Assembly (NCBI GenBank): GCA_965372745.1
Contig: CBDVDM010000017.1
Span: 1-37,261 of the forward strand
Direction of reading: 5' to 3'
Length of the DNA: 37,261 nt
Source: VRUG01 sp965372745
GTDB taxonomy: Bacteria; Planctomycetota; Phycisphaerae; Sedimentisphaerales; Anaerobacaceae
Numbering within the stretch: position 1 is the first letter of the stretch; each line of letters begins with the position of its first letter. The notes under the pieces were generated by a model. That model worked only from the letters and a program-made list of their open reading frames with translations, did no database searches and was not told the DNA's origin. Below, one piece after another: positions 24,059 through 32,881 of this stretch. Made by a program: the position numbers and the translations under genes.

Positions 24059-25009
24059 ATGGAAAATTATGGTTATAGCAAGCGTATTCTTGTTACTGGA
24101 GGGTCAGGGTTTCTTGGGTCCCATCTGTGCGAAAAACTTCTTGATCTTGGACACGAAGTGCTTTGTGTAGACAATTTTTATACAGGTCGACGAAGTAATA
24201 TTGCACATCTTGTTTCTAAGCCCTTATTTGAAATACTTCGTCATGATATTTGCTTTCCTCTCTATGTAGAGGTAGATGAGATTTATAATTTCGCTTGTCC
24301 AGCCTCGCCTATTCACTACCAGTTCGATCCGGTTCAGACGACTAAAACAAGTGTACACGGTGCGATTAATATGCTTGGGCTTGCAAAGCGAATAAAAGCC
24401 AAGATCCTTCAAGCTTCAACATCAGAAGTTTATGGCGACCCAGAGGTTCATCCTCAAAACGAAGCTTACTGGGGTAACGTAAATCCCATTGGTTCTCGAT
24501 CCTGTTATGACGAAGGTAAAAGATGTGCCGAGACGCTTTTTTTTGATTACTATCGCCAGAATAAAGTTAGGATAAAAGTAGCCAGAATATTCAATACTTA
24601 CGGTCCACGAATGCATCCTAATGATGGTCGAGTAGTGAGTAACTTTATCGTCCAGGCGATGAAGAATGAAGATATTACTATTTACGGTGATGGATCTCAA
24701 ACCAGGAGTTTCTGTTATGTTGATGATCTTATTGATGGGTTGATAAAACTTATGAACTCTGATGATGAAATTACTGGTCCTGTCAATTTAGGAAATACCC
24801 AAGAATTTACAATTTTTGAACTAGCCACTAAAACGATAGAATTATTACACTCCAAATCTAAAATAGTTTACAAGTCTTTGCCTGACGACGACCCTTGCCA
24901 AAGACAACCGCTTATAGAATTAGCAAAAAAACAATTGAATTGGGAACCAAAGATTCGATTAGATGAAGGGCTGAAAAAAACGATAGATTACTTTAAGGAA
25001 ATAATATGA
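24059..25009 (+). CDS. UDP-glucuronate decarboxylase (UDP-xylose synthase)
   Basis: This 316-residue short-chain dehydrogenase/epimerase converts UDP-glucuronic acid to UDP-xylose using bound NAD. The Rossmann motif is TGGSGFLGS (13-21). The UXS hallmark NFACPASPIHYQ (77-88), ASTSEVYGDP (119-128) and RSCYDEGKR (147-155, with catalytic Tyr150 and Lys154) are all present, which separates it from ordinary UDP-glucose epimerases. The length is typical of the bacterial enzyme without a membrane anchor. GGAG precedes the ATG. The next gene's ATG overlaps its stop (ATGA), so it is translated together with a GT2 enzyme. Confidence 0.93.
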   Translation: MENYGYSKRILVTGGSGFLGSHLCEKLLDLGHEVLCVDNFYTGRRSNIAHLVSKPLFEILRHDICFPLYVEVDEIYNFACPASPIHYQFDPVQTTKTSVHGAINMLGLAKRIKAKILQASTSEVYGDPEVHPQNEAYWGNVNPIGSRSCYDEGKRCAETLFFDYYRQNKVRIKVARIFNTYGPRMHPNDGRVVSNFIVQAMKNEDITIYGDGSQTRSFCYVDDLIDGLIKLMNSDDEITGPVNLGNTQEFTIFELATKTIELLHSKSKIVYKSLPDDDPCQRQPLIELAKKQLNWEPKIRLDEGLKKTIDYFKEII

Positions 25010-25710
25010 AACTTAGTATTATTTTGCCCTGTTTCAACGAAGTTAATACAGTTGAAAGCATTATCGAGGCTATTAAAAACTGTCCGTATGACAAGAAGGA
25101 AATAATTGTTGTTGATGATTGTTCAACTGATGGTACCAGAGAAAAACTTCAAAACGGACTTGATGCATCTGTGGACAAGGTAATCTATCATGATTTCAAC
25201 CAAGGTAAAGGAGCGGCATTGCGAACGGGCATACAAGCAGCCTCAGGAGATATTGTGATAGTCCAGGATGCCGACCTTGAATACGATCCGAATGAAATCC
25301 CACACGTTATCCAGCCTATCCTTGATGGTAAGGCAGATGTGGTTTACGGTTCACGATTTGCCGGTAGCGGGCCACATAGGGTGTTATTTTTTTGGCATAT
25401 GATAGGCAACTCGTTTTTGACCACGCTCTCAAATATGCTCACAAACCTGAATCTGACGGATATGGAGACTTGTTACAAGGCCTTCCGCGCTGAAATCATA
25501 AAACCAATTAAGATCAAAGAAAACAGATTTGGATTTGAGCCGGAAATTACCGCAAAAATAGCCAAAACAAAGTGCAGAATATACGAAGTTGGGATATCCT
25601 ATTACGGAAGAACTTACGACGAAGGCAAAAAAATAAACTGGAAAGACGGCCTTTCCGCAATCAGATGCATAATAAAATATAATCTATTTGGCTGGAATCG
25701 TAATTATTGA
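25006..25710 (+). CDS. GT2-family glycosyltransferase (polyprenyl-phosphate mannosyl-/glucosyltransferase-like)
   Basis: This 234-residue GT-A enzyme resembles dolichol-phosphate mannose synthase (DPM1) without its C-terminal helices. Seen: LSIILPCFNEVNTVE (3-17), VVDDCSTDGTR (36-46), FNQGKGAALRTGI (65-77), VQDADLEYDP (86-95, metal-binding DAD) and VYGSRF near 114-119. It would move a sugar from a nucleotide carrier to polyprenyl phosphate on the cytoplasmic face. The donor cannot be told. It overlaps the decarboxylase gene by 4 nt. Confidence 0.88.
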   Translation: MKLSIILPCFNEVNTVESIIEAIKNCPYDKKEIIVVDDCSTDGTREKLQNGLDASVDKVIYHDFNQGKGAALRTGIQAASGDIVIVQDADLEYDPNEIPHVIQPILDGKADVVYGSRFAGSGPHRVLFFWHMIGNSFLTTLSNMLTNLNLTDMETCYKAFRAEIIKPIKIKENRFGFEPEITAKIAKTKCRIYEVGISYYGRTYDEGKKINWKDGLSAIRCIIKYNLFGWNRNY

Positions 25711-25938
25711 AAAAGAACAAACAAAAAAACTTGCCTGGCCAAAAAATCCTTGGTACTGAGATTTTTCACTTACAAGAGCATTGTGAAAACTTTCAATAAG
25801 CTGACTTTTGAGATTTTAGAAGTAATGATACATCCCACATCCGGCCTCACTTTGATTATTGAATATGCTTTTGCTAAATGCTCTTGCTGATGTGAGACGT
25901 AAACATTTTACTGTTATTGCCAGGACTAAATCAATAAT

Positions 25939-26892
25939 ATGAAACTTTCAATTATTATAGTCAGCTGGAATGTAAAAAGTGTTTTGAGCGATTGCATAGA
26001 ATCGATCGAAGAAAATCCTGCTTCTGAGCCATTTGAAGTGGTACTTGTTGATAATGCCAGTAGTGATAAGACCGTTGAATTTGTCAGAAATAAGTTTCCC
26101 TACGTAGTTGTAATGGCTAACAGCCGGAATCTGGGTTTTGCGGCAGCAAATAATCAGGGTATTGAACGGTCGCAAGGCGAATGCATCCTTTTATTGAATC
26201 CTGATACAATAGTACATTCAGGTTCATTGGATATTCTAATTGAATTCATGGACGAAAATGAAGATGTTGGCATTTGTGGACCCCAACTTTTAAATCAGGA
26301 TGGAACAATTCAATCTTCGGTTAGGTGTTTTCCCACATTTCGCGGGGCATTATACCGCCACACTGCGATAAAGTATTTGGGGCTTTTCAAAAATGAATAC
26401 AAAAAATGGTTGATGAAAAGTTTTGACCATAAAACCAAGATGGATGTAGATCAGGTTATGGGTGCGGCTTTGCTGATTAGGCGATCGATAATTGAGGATA
26501 TTGGTACCATGGATGAACAGTTCTTTATGTACTATGAGGAAGTTGATTTGTGCTACAGGCTGAAACAGGCAGGGTGGCGTGTGGTGTTTTTGCCCGAGGC
26601 GACAATCACGCATCTTGGTGGGCGTTCCTCAGAACAAATACCTGCAGAAAAGCAGCTAATGGCCATGGCAAGCCTGTTGAAGTTTTTTAGGAAGCATCGT
26701 AGTAAACCTGCAACCATGATTTTTGGGTTTACTTTTAAAACAGCAATGATTATTGGGAATATCATAACTATTGTAGTTAATGCAATTATTTATCTGTTTG
26801 CCTTATTAACTGTTAATGGCCGTCGTAAATTCAAGTCAGCAAAAAAAATTAAAAATTCAACAATGTTACTTTACAGATGTTTAATGTTGTAA
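25939..26892 (+). CDS. GT2-family glycosyltransferase (rhamnosyltransferase WbbL-like)
   Basis: This 317-residue GT-A enzyme has IIIVSWNVKSVL (5-16), VDNASSDKTVEF (36-47), NLGFAAANNQGI (63-74), LLNPDT (89-94, metal site), an acceptor-site MGAALLIRR segment (174-182) and the MDEQFFMYYEEVDLCYR signature (190-206). This pattern is found in WbbL-type rhamnosyltransferases and relatives. Two hydrophobic stretches at about 262-297 anchor the C-terminus in the membrane. Its last 12 bp overlap the end of the opposite CgeB-like gene. Sugar specificity is not known, although RfbB in the same locus is compatible with a dTDP-rhamnose donor. Confidence 0.88.
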   Translation: MKLSIIIVSWNVKSVLSDCIESIEENPASEPFEVVLVDNASSDKTVEFVRNKFPYVVVMANSRNLGFAAANNQGIERSQGECILLLNPDTIVHSGSLDILIEFMDENEDVGICGPQLLNQDGTIQSSVRCFPTFRGALYRHTAIKYLGLFKNEYKKWLMKSFDHKTKMDVDQVMGAALLIRRSIIEDIGTMDEQFFMYYEEVDLCYRLKQAGWRVVFLPEATITHLGGRSSEQIPAEKQLMAMASLLKFFRKHRSKPATMIFGFTFKTAMIIGNIITIVVNAIIYLFALLTVNGRRKFKSAKKIKNSTMLLYRCLML

Positions 26893-27912
26893 CCACGGTG
26901 CTGAGTAAGTACCTTTTTCTATAAGCTCGAGAATATATCCTGCGATCTTTGTGCTGTTAAAGTTTTGATGAATATGGTTCATCCCGGCATCTGCGATTTT
27001 CTTTCTTTCTTCTTCGTGGGAAAGATAGTAATCAGCAAGTTCAAAAAATTCTTCAATTGTATCAAAATACCGCAGGTGCACATTATCTTTGTATAGCAGA
27101 TCGCAGCCTTCAAATCTTTTTGCCATTACAAATGTACCACAGGCAAGATACTGTGTGAGCCTATCAGAGTGACAGAATCTTACCGGCCCGTATGCATTTA
27201 CATTGATACCTATTTTGGCGCCGCTTATAGCATAAAGGTAATTTTGGCCTCCAATTTGCGGCCTGCCAAAGCAGCCGTAAAGAGTACAATTTTCCAGTTT
27301 AGAAAGCTTTTTGACGAGTTTCTTCCTGAAGTCCTCACTTGTATCTGCATGATGCTTTGCACCGCCGGTCCATAAAATATCAGTTTGCCATTCAGGGCCA
27401 ACTTCATAGCGATGGTCGATATCGGGATCGCACATATTCGGCATAAATACACATAAAGGCACGCCGGCATCTTTGTAGTCCTGTAAGAATTGGCCGTCGT
27501 TTGTTGCCATTAATATGTCAAGCTTTTTAGCGGTATCAATCCTGTTTTTCTTTAGTTTAGGCCAGGGGTCGCCATCTCCGCCTATGAAGACTGCCTTCGG
27601 GGCGGCATTTCTCATAGTTGTGATTGTTTCGGCGTTGAGAACACGAGCAAAACTGACATACACAATATCAGGTTTGTAGTTTTTAATTTGCTCCGCTAAA
27701 AGATTATCTACTTTAGATTTATAAAATCGGCTGGTAATGGTTTTGCTTCTAAAAGGACTAAGTTGTCGAAGCGCATCGCAATAGCTGAAAATTTTGGTAT
27801 CGTGACCTAGCCTAATCAAGCCTTTGGCCAATTTCGGCATCTGGTTCAAAAACAATTTGATACTTTTGGAGCTTATATCTGCTATAATGAAAATACGCTT
27901 CGATTTTTTCAT
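26881..27912 (-). CDS. CgeB-like glycosyltransferase
   Basis: This is a 343-residue GT-B enzyme of the type found with CgeB (glycosyl transferases group 1, Glyco_trans_1_2). Seen: an N-terminal Rossmann strand (KRIFIIADISS), IVYVSFARVLNAET (83-96), FIGGDGDPWPK (108-118), TDILWTGGAK (178-187), and the C-terminal donor site HSDRLTQYLACGTFVMAKR (248-266). The acceptor and donor are unknown. It is a single gene overlapping the WbbL-like gene tail to tail and followed upstream by a membrane protein on the same strand. Confidence 0.82.
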   Translation of the reverse strand: MKKSKRIFIIADISSKSIKLFLNQMPKLAKGLIRLGHDTKIFSYCDALRQLSPFRSKTITSRFYKSKVDNLLAEQIKNYKPDIVYVSFARVLNAETITTMRNAAPKAVFIGGDGDPWPKLKKNRIDTAKKLDILMATNDGQFLQDYKDAGVPLCVFMPNMCDPDIDHRYEVGPEWQTDILWTGGAKHHADTSEDFRKKLVKKLSKLENCTLYGCFGRPQIGGQNYLYAISGAKIGINVNAYGPVRFCHSDRLTQYLACGTFVMAKRFEGCDLLYKDNVHLRYFDTIEEFFELADYYLSHEEERKKIADAGMNHIHQNFNSTKIAGYILELIEKGTYSAPWLQH

Positions 27913-27975
27913 ATTTAACTGCTTAATTTATACTTGTTTTTCACATTTTTTTAGCTTACCGGGTTAGATTATATT

Positions 27976-29643
27976 TCAAAATGCTGGTAAGTCTATAGGG
28001 CCATCCAATATAAAACCGCTTTGTATGTCTCCTTCCCGCCTGAGTCTTAGATTTTTCCGGGGATATGGAGTGCAAGGCAGTTTCATGTCCCAGCACCCGA
28101 CTCCTTCTACGGGAACATACAAATCCAATCCCGATTCGGTAGTAAAGATTTTTGCAACAACCTTCGGAGTTGCATACAAGCCTCCATCTGGTGGAGGCAG
28201 GATAAAAAACTTTTTGATATTGACTACAGAGAACACTAAACAAACTATCAATACTATACTGCGCAATTTCTTGTTTTCTACAGGAGCATATCGGTGAAAC
28301 AGCATAGCCAGAAAGGAGCTGGCAAGTATCCAAAACAGAAAATATCCGAACCGTCGCCCAGGGGCCGTCAGAAACCAAATAGCTATTCCCATCAGTGCAG
28401 AAAGAGAGAGCAACCAACCCATTAGCGAGGTTCCAGGGCGAGGTTGGCGCCTTTTCGACATCAGCCACAACAGTACCGCTGCTGCCAGAACGGTAATAAT
28501 TACAGGCAAAACAATGTCACGTTCAAGATCCCTTAACCAAGGCCCGAACCACTGCCAGCCAGTGATATCATGACTGCGGTAAGCCCACGTTTGAATCTGT
28601 TCAACATGCCATTTTGTAAGATTTTCCGGCACTCGCCAGGGAACCGGCATCGCAGCAAATGAACTGGGAAAAACAGGATAGCCACTAAGAATAATTCCAC
28701 GCATGGCCCATGGAACGAGCAGAAAACCTGTCATCATGATTGCCTTGACGAAAGTTTTAATGGCGAGACTTCGCTGATTCCATGCCCTGTAGAACCAAAA
28801 AACTATTGTCGTTAAGCCCGCAAAAGTGAAAAAGAAAATCAGGCTCACCTTGAAGCAGACTCCTGTTGCCAGAACGGCAAGAATAAAAATGACTTCGTAC
28901 GACTGATCCAAAAGAGCTGTCTTATCCTTCAATAGAAGGTTAAACATTGCTATTGAGCCTACAAAGGCAAGTACTCCTGTTGGCAAATCCGTAGTGTAGC
29001 TTGATGTCCAACTATGAACGGCAGTAAGTACAAGCGGGGTCAACAACATTAGGGTGAACAGGGATACAGCAACTTTTCTGCAATTAGGTTGGGCTAAGCG
29101 ATAGCCCGAAAGGATGCATTGAGCACCTAAAACTGCAAGCAATAATCCGTTTGCTAAATGACTTGCCCTGCCATACCACGGTCCAATTTCCAGCAATGCG
29201 TCATAAAGAAAACTAGCATTGTTAAAGGCTAATCGACCATGCAAGTTGCCAAGTCCGGGCACAATCGGATGGGTTGTTATCCAACGAACACCGCTTAGAT
29301 GGTAAAGCCCACTGTCGTCGGCTTTACATGGGCCGGCTGATCGGTTGGCTAGCCAGACCGTTAGGACCAACATTGCTATCAAAGGCAATCGTTTGCCTGA
29401 AAGGTTGGATCTCAACCAGTGGAAGATATCTCGATTGTTCCAAATCAGGCCAATTAATCCGACAACAGAGACCGTAAAGAAAGCTAAAACACCAACCGGC
29501 ATTTTAAAGTGCCATAGCTGTAGAAAAAGAATGATCCCTGCTAATCCCATCCAAAAGCCCATCAGGCAATGGTCGGCATCGAATTTACGCAAGCCCAGCA
29601 GACGTTGGATAATTAACCCTATCCCCACAAACATTGCAAACAA
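27976..29643 (-). CDS. LIC_10190-like polytopic membrane protein
   Basis: This 555-residue protein has about eleven to twelve membrane segments and a soluble C-terminal part of some 60 residues. A conserved-looking loop after the third helix holds DDSGLYHLSGVRWI and VPGLGNLHGRLAFNN (about 109-141), which I associate with the Leptospira LIC_10190 membrane family; these resemble GT-C type glycosyltransferases with an acidic first periplasmic loop. Glycosyltransfer from polyprenyl-phosphate sugar is possible but not proven. The start is doubtful. TTG at 29643 is the first standard codon, but the frame stays open 19 codons further to a CTG at 29700. That stretch encodes a good membrane helix and is preceded by AAAGGGG at proper spacing, so the real protein is probably longer. 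Confidence 0.75.
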   Translation of the reverse strand: MFAMFVGIGLIIQRLLGLRKFDADHCLMGFWMGLAGIILFLQLWHFKMPVGVLAFFTVSVVGLIGLIWNNRDIFHWLRSNLSGKRLPLIAMLVLTVWLANRSAGPCKADDSGLYHLSGVRWITTHPIVPGLGNLHGRLAFNNASFLYDALLEIGPWYGRASHLANGLLLAVLGAQCILSGYRLAQPNCRKVAVSLFTLMLLTPLVLTAVHSWTSSYTTDLPTGVLAFVGSIAMFNLLLKDKTALLDQSYEVIFILAVLATGVCFKVSLIFFFTFAGLTTIVFWFYRAWNQRSLAIKTFVKAIMMTGFLLVPWAMRGIILSGYPVFPSSFAAMPVPWRVPENLTKWHVEQIQTWAYRSHDITGWQWFGPWLRDLERDIVLPVIITVLAAAVLLWLMSKRRQPRPGTSLMGWLLSLSALMGIAIWFLTAPGRRFGYFLFWILASSFLAMLFHRYAPVENKKLRSIVLIVCLVFSVVNIKKFFILPPPDGGLYATPKVVAKIFTTESGLDLYVPVEGVGCWDMKLPCTPYPRKNLRLRREGDIQSGFILDGPIDLPAF

Positions 29644-29785
29644 AAGGGCCCAGGTAAAGATAATGGCAATTATAGCAAGAAAAAAAACGATAGTACTCAG
29701 TTTTAAGCCCCTTTATCTTCAATATTAATTTCGTTATCGCAAATTATGCCTAAAGCAAAATAGCATCTTCAAAATCAGGCTACTG

Positions 29786-30754
29786 TCAAACTATTGTTTT
29801 TATAATCTGCCTTTTATATTCAGGGTCATCCGGATTAGAAGCATGTTTCATATTACTACTACGGCCCACACTTTTTAGTTCTAAGGGCGTCTCTTTTCTT
29901 AAGAAGCTTTCATACTCCATGTTAAGGTCTCCGATATCGACGACTTGGTATCCTCTTTTGCATAAATCGTAAGTCAAAACAGTTGCTGTTGGGCCTAAAG
30001 CGACCAGTATTAGCACATCCGAATTGATTCCATCAAATGCCGATAAAATTTCATCATATTTATTAAATGCATTTTTGACGGGACAGAAGAGAATGCGGGA
30101 TATTGATTTGGCCCCATCTAATATATCATTAGCTACACCGAGTCGTGCTTCCTGGCTCTCAAATAATATTACGTCTCTGTTTTTCCATATCTCCTTTAAT
30201 TTCCTAAAATATTTGCGGCATGCCTGGTGGTGTTCATCTGTTTTTTCGTAATTTAAATAGTATCTGTTAAAAAACGCGTTATAATAAACGCGATTCATAT
30301 CAAGAGAAGAATATACCATCTGTCTTTTTTTTGACATCCATTTTCGCCAAAAATCAATGGTTGACGGCACAAAATTGTCCAAAGAACCAAAACAAGGCGG
30401 CAAACCAATTAGTAAGTTCGGATTCTCTGAGTCAAGCACCTCTTTTAGTCGTTGTGCGATTTTATGGCAGCGGTCATGATAACAAATGCGGCTGCCGAAC
30501 ATGACACCAAATTCTCCATCGCCAAAACGGGACAAAGAACATTTGTCATTTGTGATCTTGTCCAGCGTTTCTTCTATACTTTTTATCTTTGGCACTTGAA
30601 GATGGAAACCGCCCTTTTTAATTTTATCATAAAGTTCGTAAGGCACATTGTTCAACTTGTGTTGACTTTCTTCAAGCTGTTTATGAGTTTTGCTTGAATA
30701 GAACAGTTTTTTCCTGAAACGCTCTAGTTCTTTTTTGATTTTTTTAAGTATCAT
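29786..30754 (-). CDS. GT-D-fold glycosyltransferase (DUF1792-like)
   Basis: This 322-residue protein is soluble. Its first 50 residues are helical and highly charged. From about 60 it matches the GT-D (DUF1792) fold: SLSRFGDGEFGVMFG (73-87, the nucleotide-sugar site with the DGE motif), IGLPPCFGSLDNF (116-128), then VALGPTATVLTYDLCKRG (252-269) and VVDIGDLNMEYE (272-283). Enzymes of this fold transfer glucose or other sugars onto glycoproteins or polysaccharides. The target is unknown here. It opens a minus-strand run with the LIC_10190-like gene. Confidence 0.86.
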   Translation of the reverse strand: MILKKIKKELERFRKKLFYSSKTHKQLEESQHKLNNVPYELYDKIKKGGFHLQVPKIKSIEETLDKITNDKCSLSRFGDGEFGVMFGSRICYHDRCHKIAQRLKEVLDSENPNLLIGLPPCFGSLDNFVPSTIDFWRKWMSKKRQMVYSSLDMNRVYYNAFFNRYYLNYEKTDEHHQACRKYFRKLKEIWKNRDVILFESQEARLGVANDILDGAKSISRILFCPVKNAFNKYDEILSAFDGINSDVLILVALGPTATVLTYDLCKRGYQVVDIGDLNMEYESFLRKETPLELKSVGRSSNMKHASNPDDPEYKRQIIKTIV

Positions 30755-31157
30755 AGCTCGGCCTTAAAATTAGGAGGCGATTTCATCTCCGGTTTCAATT
30801 TTTTTTATCCAACACTGAAAATTGACCTAAAGCCTATGAAGCATAACAATCCCAGGCCTTAACCTTTCACACCTGTTAAACTTAGGTAATTTACCAGTCA
30901 TAATGATCTTCTGCAAGTTTGATTATTCAGCTTTCACTGAAAAAATAGAAAATCTTCGAAACAGCAAATTGAACCTTGCGAAAGAACGTATTCAAGGCTA
31001 TACTTTGCCCGTCAATTTGAGGTTTCTCAAGACAAGGAGAATAAGTGTGGAATACTCTCATAACTACTGGTACTAAAACCAGGTAGTGGCATTGTATATC
31101 TTTGGGAAAAGCTGACATCTAACAATAAGGCAATTAGGGGATAAAGGGCAATTTAAA
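30755..31157. other. Divergent intergenic region between GT-D and LegB-like genes
   Basis: The 403 bp contain no convincing gene. One hairpin with an 8-bp stem and 1-nt bulge is at 31064-31086 (CTACTGGT with ACCAGGTAG), without a U-run; it would lie in the leader of the LegB-like gene. No clear promoter was recognised. Confidence 0.5.
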
Positions 31158-32150
31158 ATGTTTACATGGGATGGGAAGAAAGTTTTGGTAACAGGCGCTG
31201 GGGGGTTCATTGGGTCTCATCTGACAGAGCGCCTATTTGAACTCGGAGCTAATGTCCGGGCTTTTGTGCGATATACCTCAAGATCTGACGAGGGCTTTAT
31301 TAAGTATTTCTCTGACGATCTTAGAAAACATATGGATATCGTTTATGGTGACATTCGAGAATTGGAAACCGTAGTTAAAGCGGTGGATGGTGTAGATGTC
31401 ATTTTTAATCTAGCCGCATTAGTGGGGATTCCCTACTCCTACATACATCCCCAGGAAGTAATTGAAGCAAATACCATTGGGACATTGAATCTTTTAATGG
31501 CGGCACGAGACGTAGGTATAGAGAAACTGGTCCAAACTTCCACGAGCGAAGTCTATGGTACGGCAAGATATGTTCCGATAAACGAAGAACATCCCAAACA
31601 GCCTCAATCTCCGTATTCTGCAAGTAAAATCGCTGCTGATGCCATTGCTTTGAGCTTCTATCATTCCTTTGATTTGCCGGTTGCTGTGATAAGGCCATTT
31701 AACACTTATGGGCCACGTCAATCCGACAGAGCTGTCATCCCTTCTATTATTTCACAGGCTTTAACAAAAGATAGGCTCACATTGGGTAGTACAACTCCTA
31801 CAAGAGATTTCACATTTGTGACAGACACAGCAGAAGGCTTTATTAAAGTAGCGGAATCGGAAAAATCAGTTGGTATGGAGATTAATATTGGCTCCGGGCA
31901 GGAGATTTCAATTGAAGATTTAATAAGGAAAATAATATCACTCGTCGGACGAGATATAGTTATAGAGCACGATAAAGAAAGGGTTCGTCCAGCGAGTAGC
32001 GAAGTGGAAAGATTGTGTGCGGATAATACAAGTGCAAGAAAACTATTGGGATGGTCACCAAAAGTCTCATTGACTCATGGTCTTGAAAAAACAATTAATT
32101 TTATTAAAAATAATCTCGGTTTTTACGCTCCTGATAAATATAGAGTGTGA
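31158..32150 (+). CDS. LegB-type NAD-dependent 4,6-dehydratase
   Basis: This 330-residue short-chain dehydrogenase makes a 4-keto-6-deoxy sugar nucleotide. Seen: TGAGGFIGSHL (12-22), NLAALVGIPYSYIHP (84-98), TSTSEVYGTA (127-136), QSPYSASK with Tyr153 and Lys157, and RPFNTYGPRQSDRAVIP. The run IPYSYxxP and YGPRQSxRAVIP is typical of LegB (the 4,6-dehydratase of legionaminic acid routes) and relatives. The catalytic Asp/Glu after the TS motif is Glu131 with Thr127-Ser128. The other legionaminic enzymes (NeuB-, NeuC- or LegC-like) are absent, so the end product is open. The pyrophosphorylase follows after 9 nt. Confidence 0.85.
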   Translation: MFTWDGKKVLVTGAGGFIGSHLTERLFELGANVRAFVRYTSRSDEGFIKYFSDDLRKHMDIVYGDIRELETVVKAVDGVDVIFNLAALVGIPYSYIHPQEVIEANTIGTLNLLMAARDVGIEKLVQTSTSEVYGTARYVPINEEHPKQPQSPYSASKIAADAIALSFYHSFDLPVAVIRPFNTYGPRQSDRAVIPSIISQALTKDRLTLGSTTPTRDFTFVTDTAEGFIKVAESEKSVGMEINIGSGQEISIEDLIRKIISLVGRDIVIEHDKERVRPASSEVERLCADNTSARKLLGWSPKVSLTHGLEKTINFIKNNLGFYAPDKYRV

Positions 32151-32159
32151 GGTACATAA

Positions 32160-32870
32160 ATGAAAGCAGTAGTTTTAGCTGGTGGTAAAGGTACCAGGTT
32201 GCGTCCTTTAACGTTTTCAATCCCAAAGACTTTATTGCCAATTGCGGAGAAGCCAATTCTTGAGATTATTCTAAAGAATTTCAAAAAGTTTGGAATAACA
32301 GAAGTTATTATATCAGTTGGCTATCAGGGTGAACTGATAAAGGTTTTTTGCGATGATGGTGCAAAATTCGGCCTTTCTGTTAAGTATGTTGATGAAGATA
32401 AACCTTTAGGAACAGCAGGGCCTTTGTCTTTAATGAGGGATTATTTTAGCGAAGGAGAAAAATTCGTTTTGATGAACGGTGATATTTTCACTCAACTAAA
32501 TTTTTCAAGGATGATTAATTATCATAAGAAGGGCAAATATTGCATGACTATTGGATATAGAACGTACGAGCATAAGTTGCCCTTTGGAGTTTTAGAGCTT
32601 GAAGATGGCAAGCTTTGTGGCATTGTTGAAAAACCAAGTACGGCATTTAATGTGAGTACGGGAATTTACGTATTAGATGCGTCTGTTATTGACTTCGTAC
32701 CGGATAATACATTTTTTACAATGCCTGACCTTGCGAATAAGCTATTAGAGAAAAAACGCCATATTGGCGCATATCGTATCGAAGAATATTGGCTTGGAAT
32801 AGAGAACATCGGTCATTTCAACGAGGCCATTGAAGAGTTGAACAAACTTGAATCTCTCGTAAAAAAATGA
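32160..32870 (+). CDS. NDP-sugar pyrophosphorylase (RmlA/GCD1-like nucleotidyltransferase)
   Basis: This 236-residue nucleotidyltransferase joins a sugar 1-phosphate to an NTP. Seen: VLAGGKGTRLRPLT (5-18, with the G-x-G-T-R-L signature), PKTLLPI (22-28), MNGDIF (103-108, the metal Asp), GVVEKP-type GIVEKPS near 154-160, and GTAGPL (82-87). It lacks the C-terminal left-handed helix of GlmU-like enzymes. The nucleotide and sugar cannot be told; a feed into the LegB-like enzyme is likely from the 9-nt spacing. It is convergent with the aminotransferase gene, 11 bp away. Confidence 0.86.
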   Translation: MKAVVLAGGKGTRLRPLTFSIPKTLLPIAEKPILEIILKNFKKFGITEVIISVGYQGELIKVFCDDGAKFGLSVKYVDEDKPLGTAGPLSLMRDYFSEGEKFVLMNGDIFTQLNFSRMINYHKKGKYCMTIGYRTYEHKLPFGVLELEDGKLCGIVEKPSTAFNVSTGIYVLDASVIDFVPDNTFFTMPDLANKLLEKKRHIGAYRIEEYWLGIENIGHFNEAIEELNKLESLVKK

Positions 32871-32881
32871 AGTATTTGCGA

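Noticed and set aside
27956..28468. 170-codon minus-strand frame near the end of the LIC_10190-like gene
   Set aside because: It lies in another register of the same strand inside a long membrane-protein gene and shows no family pattern.
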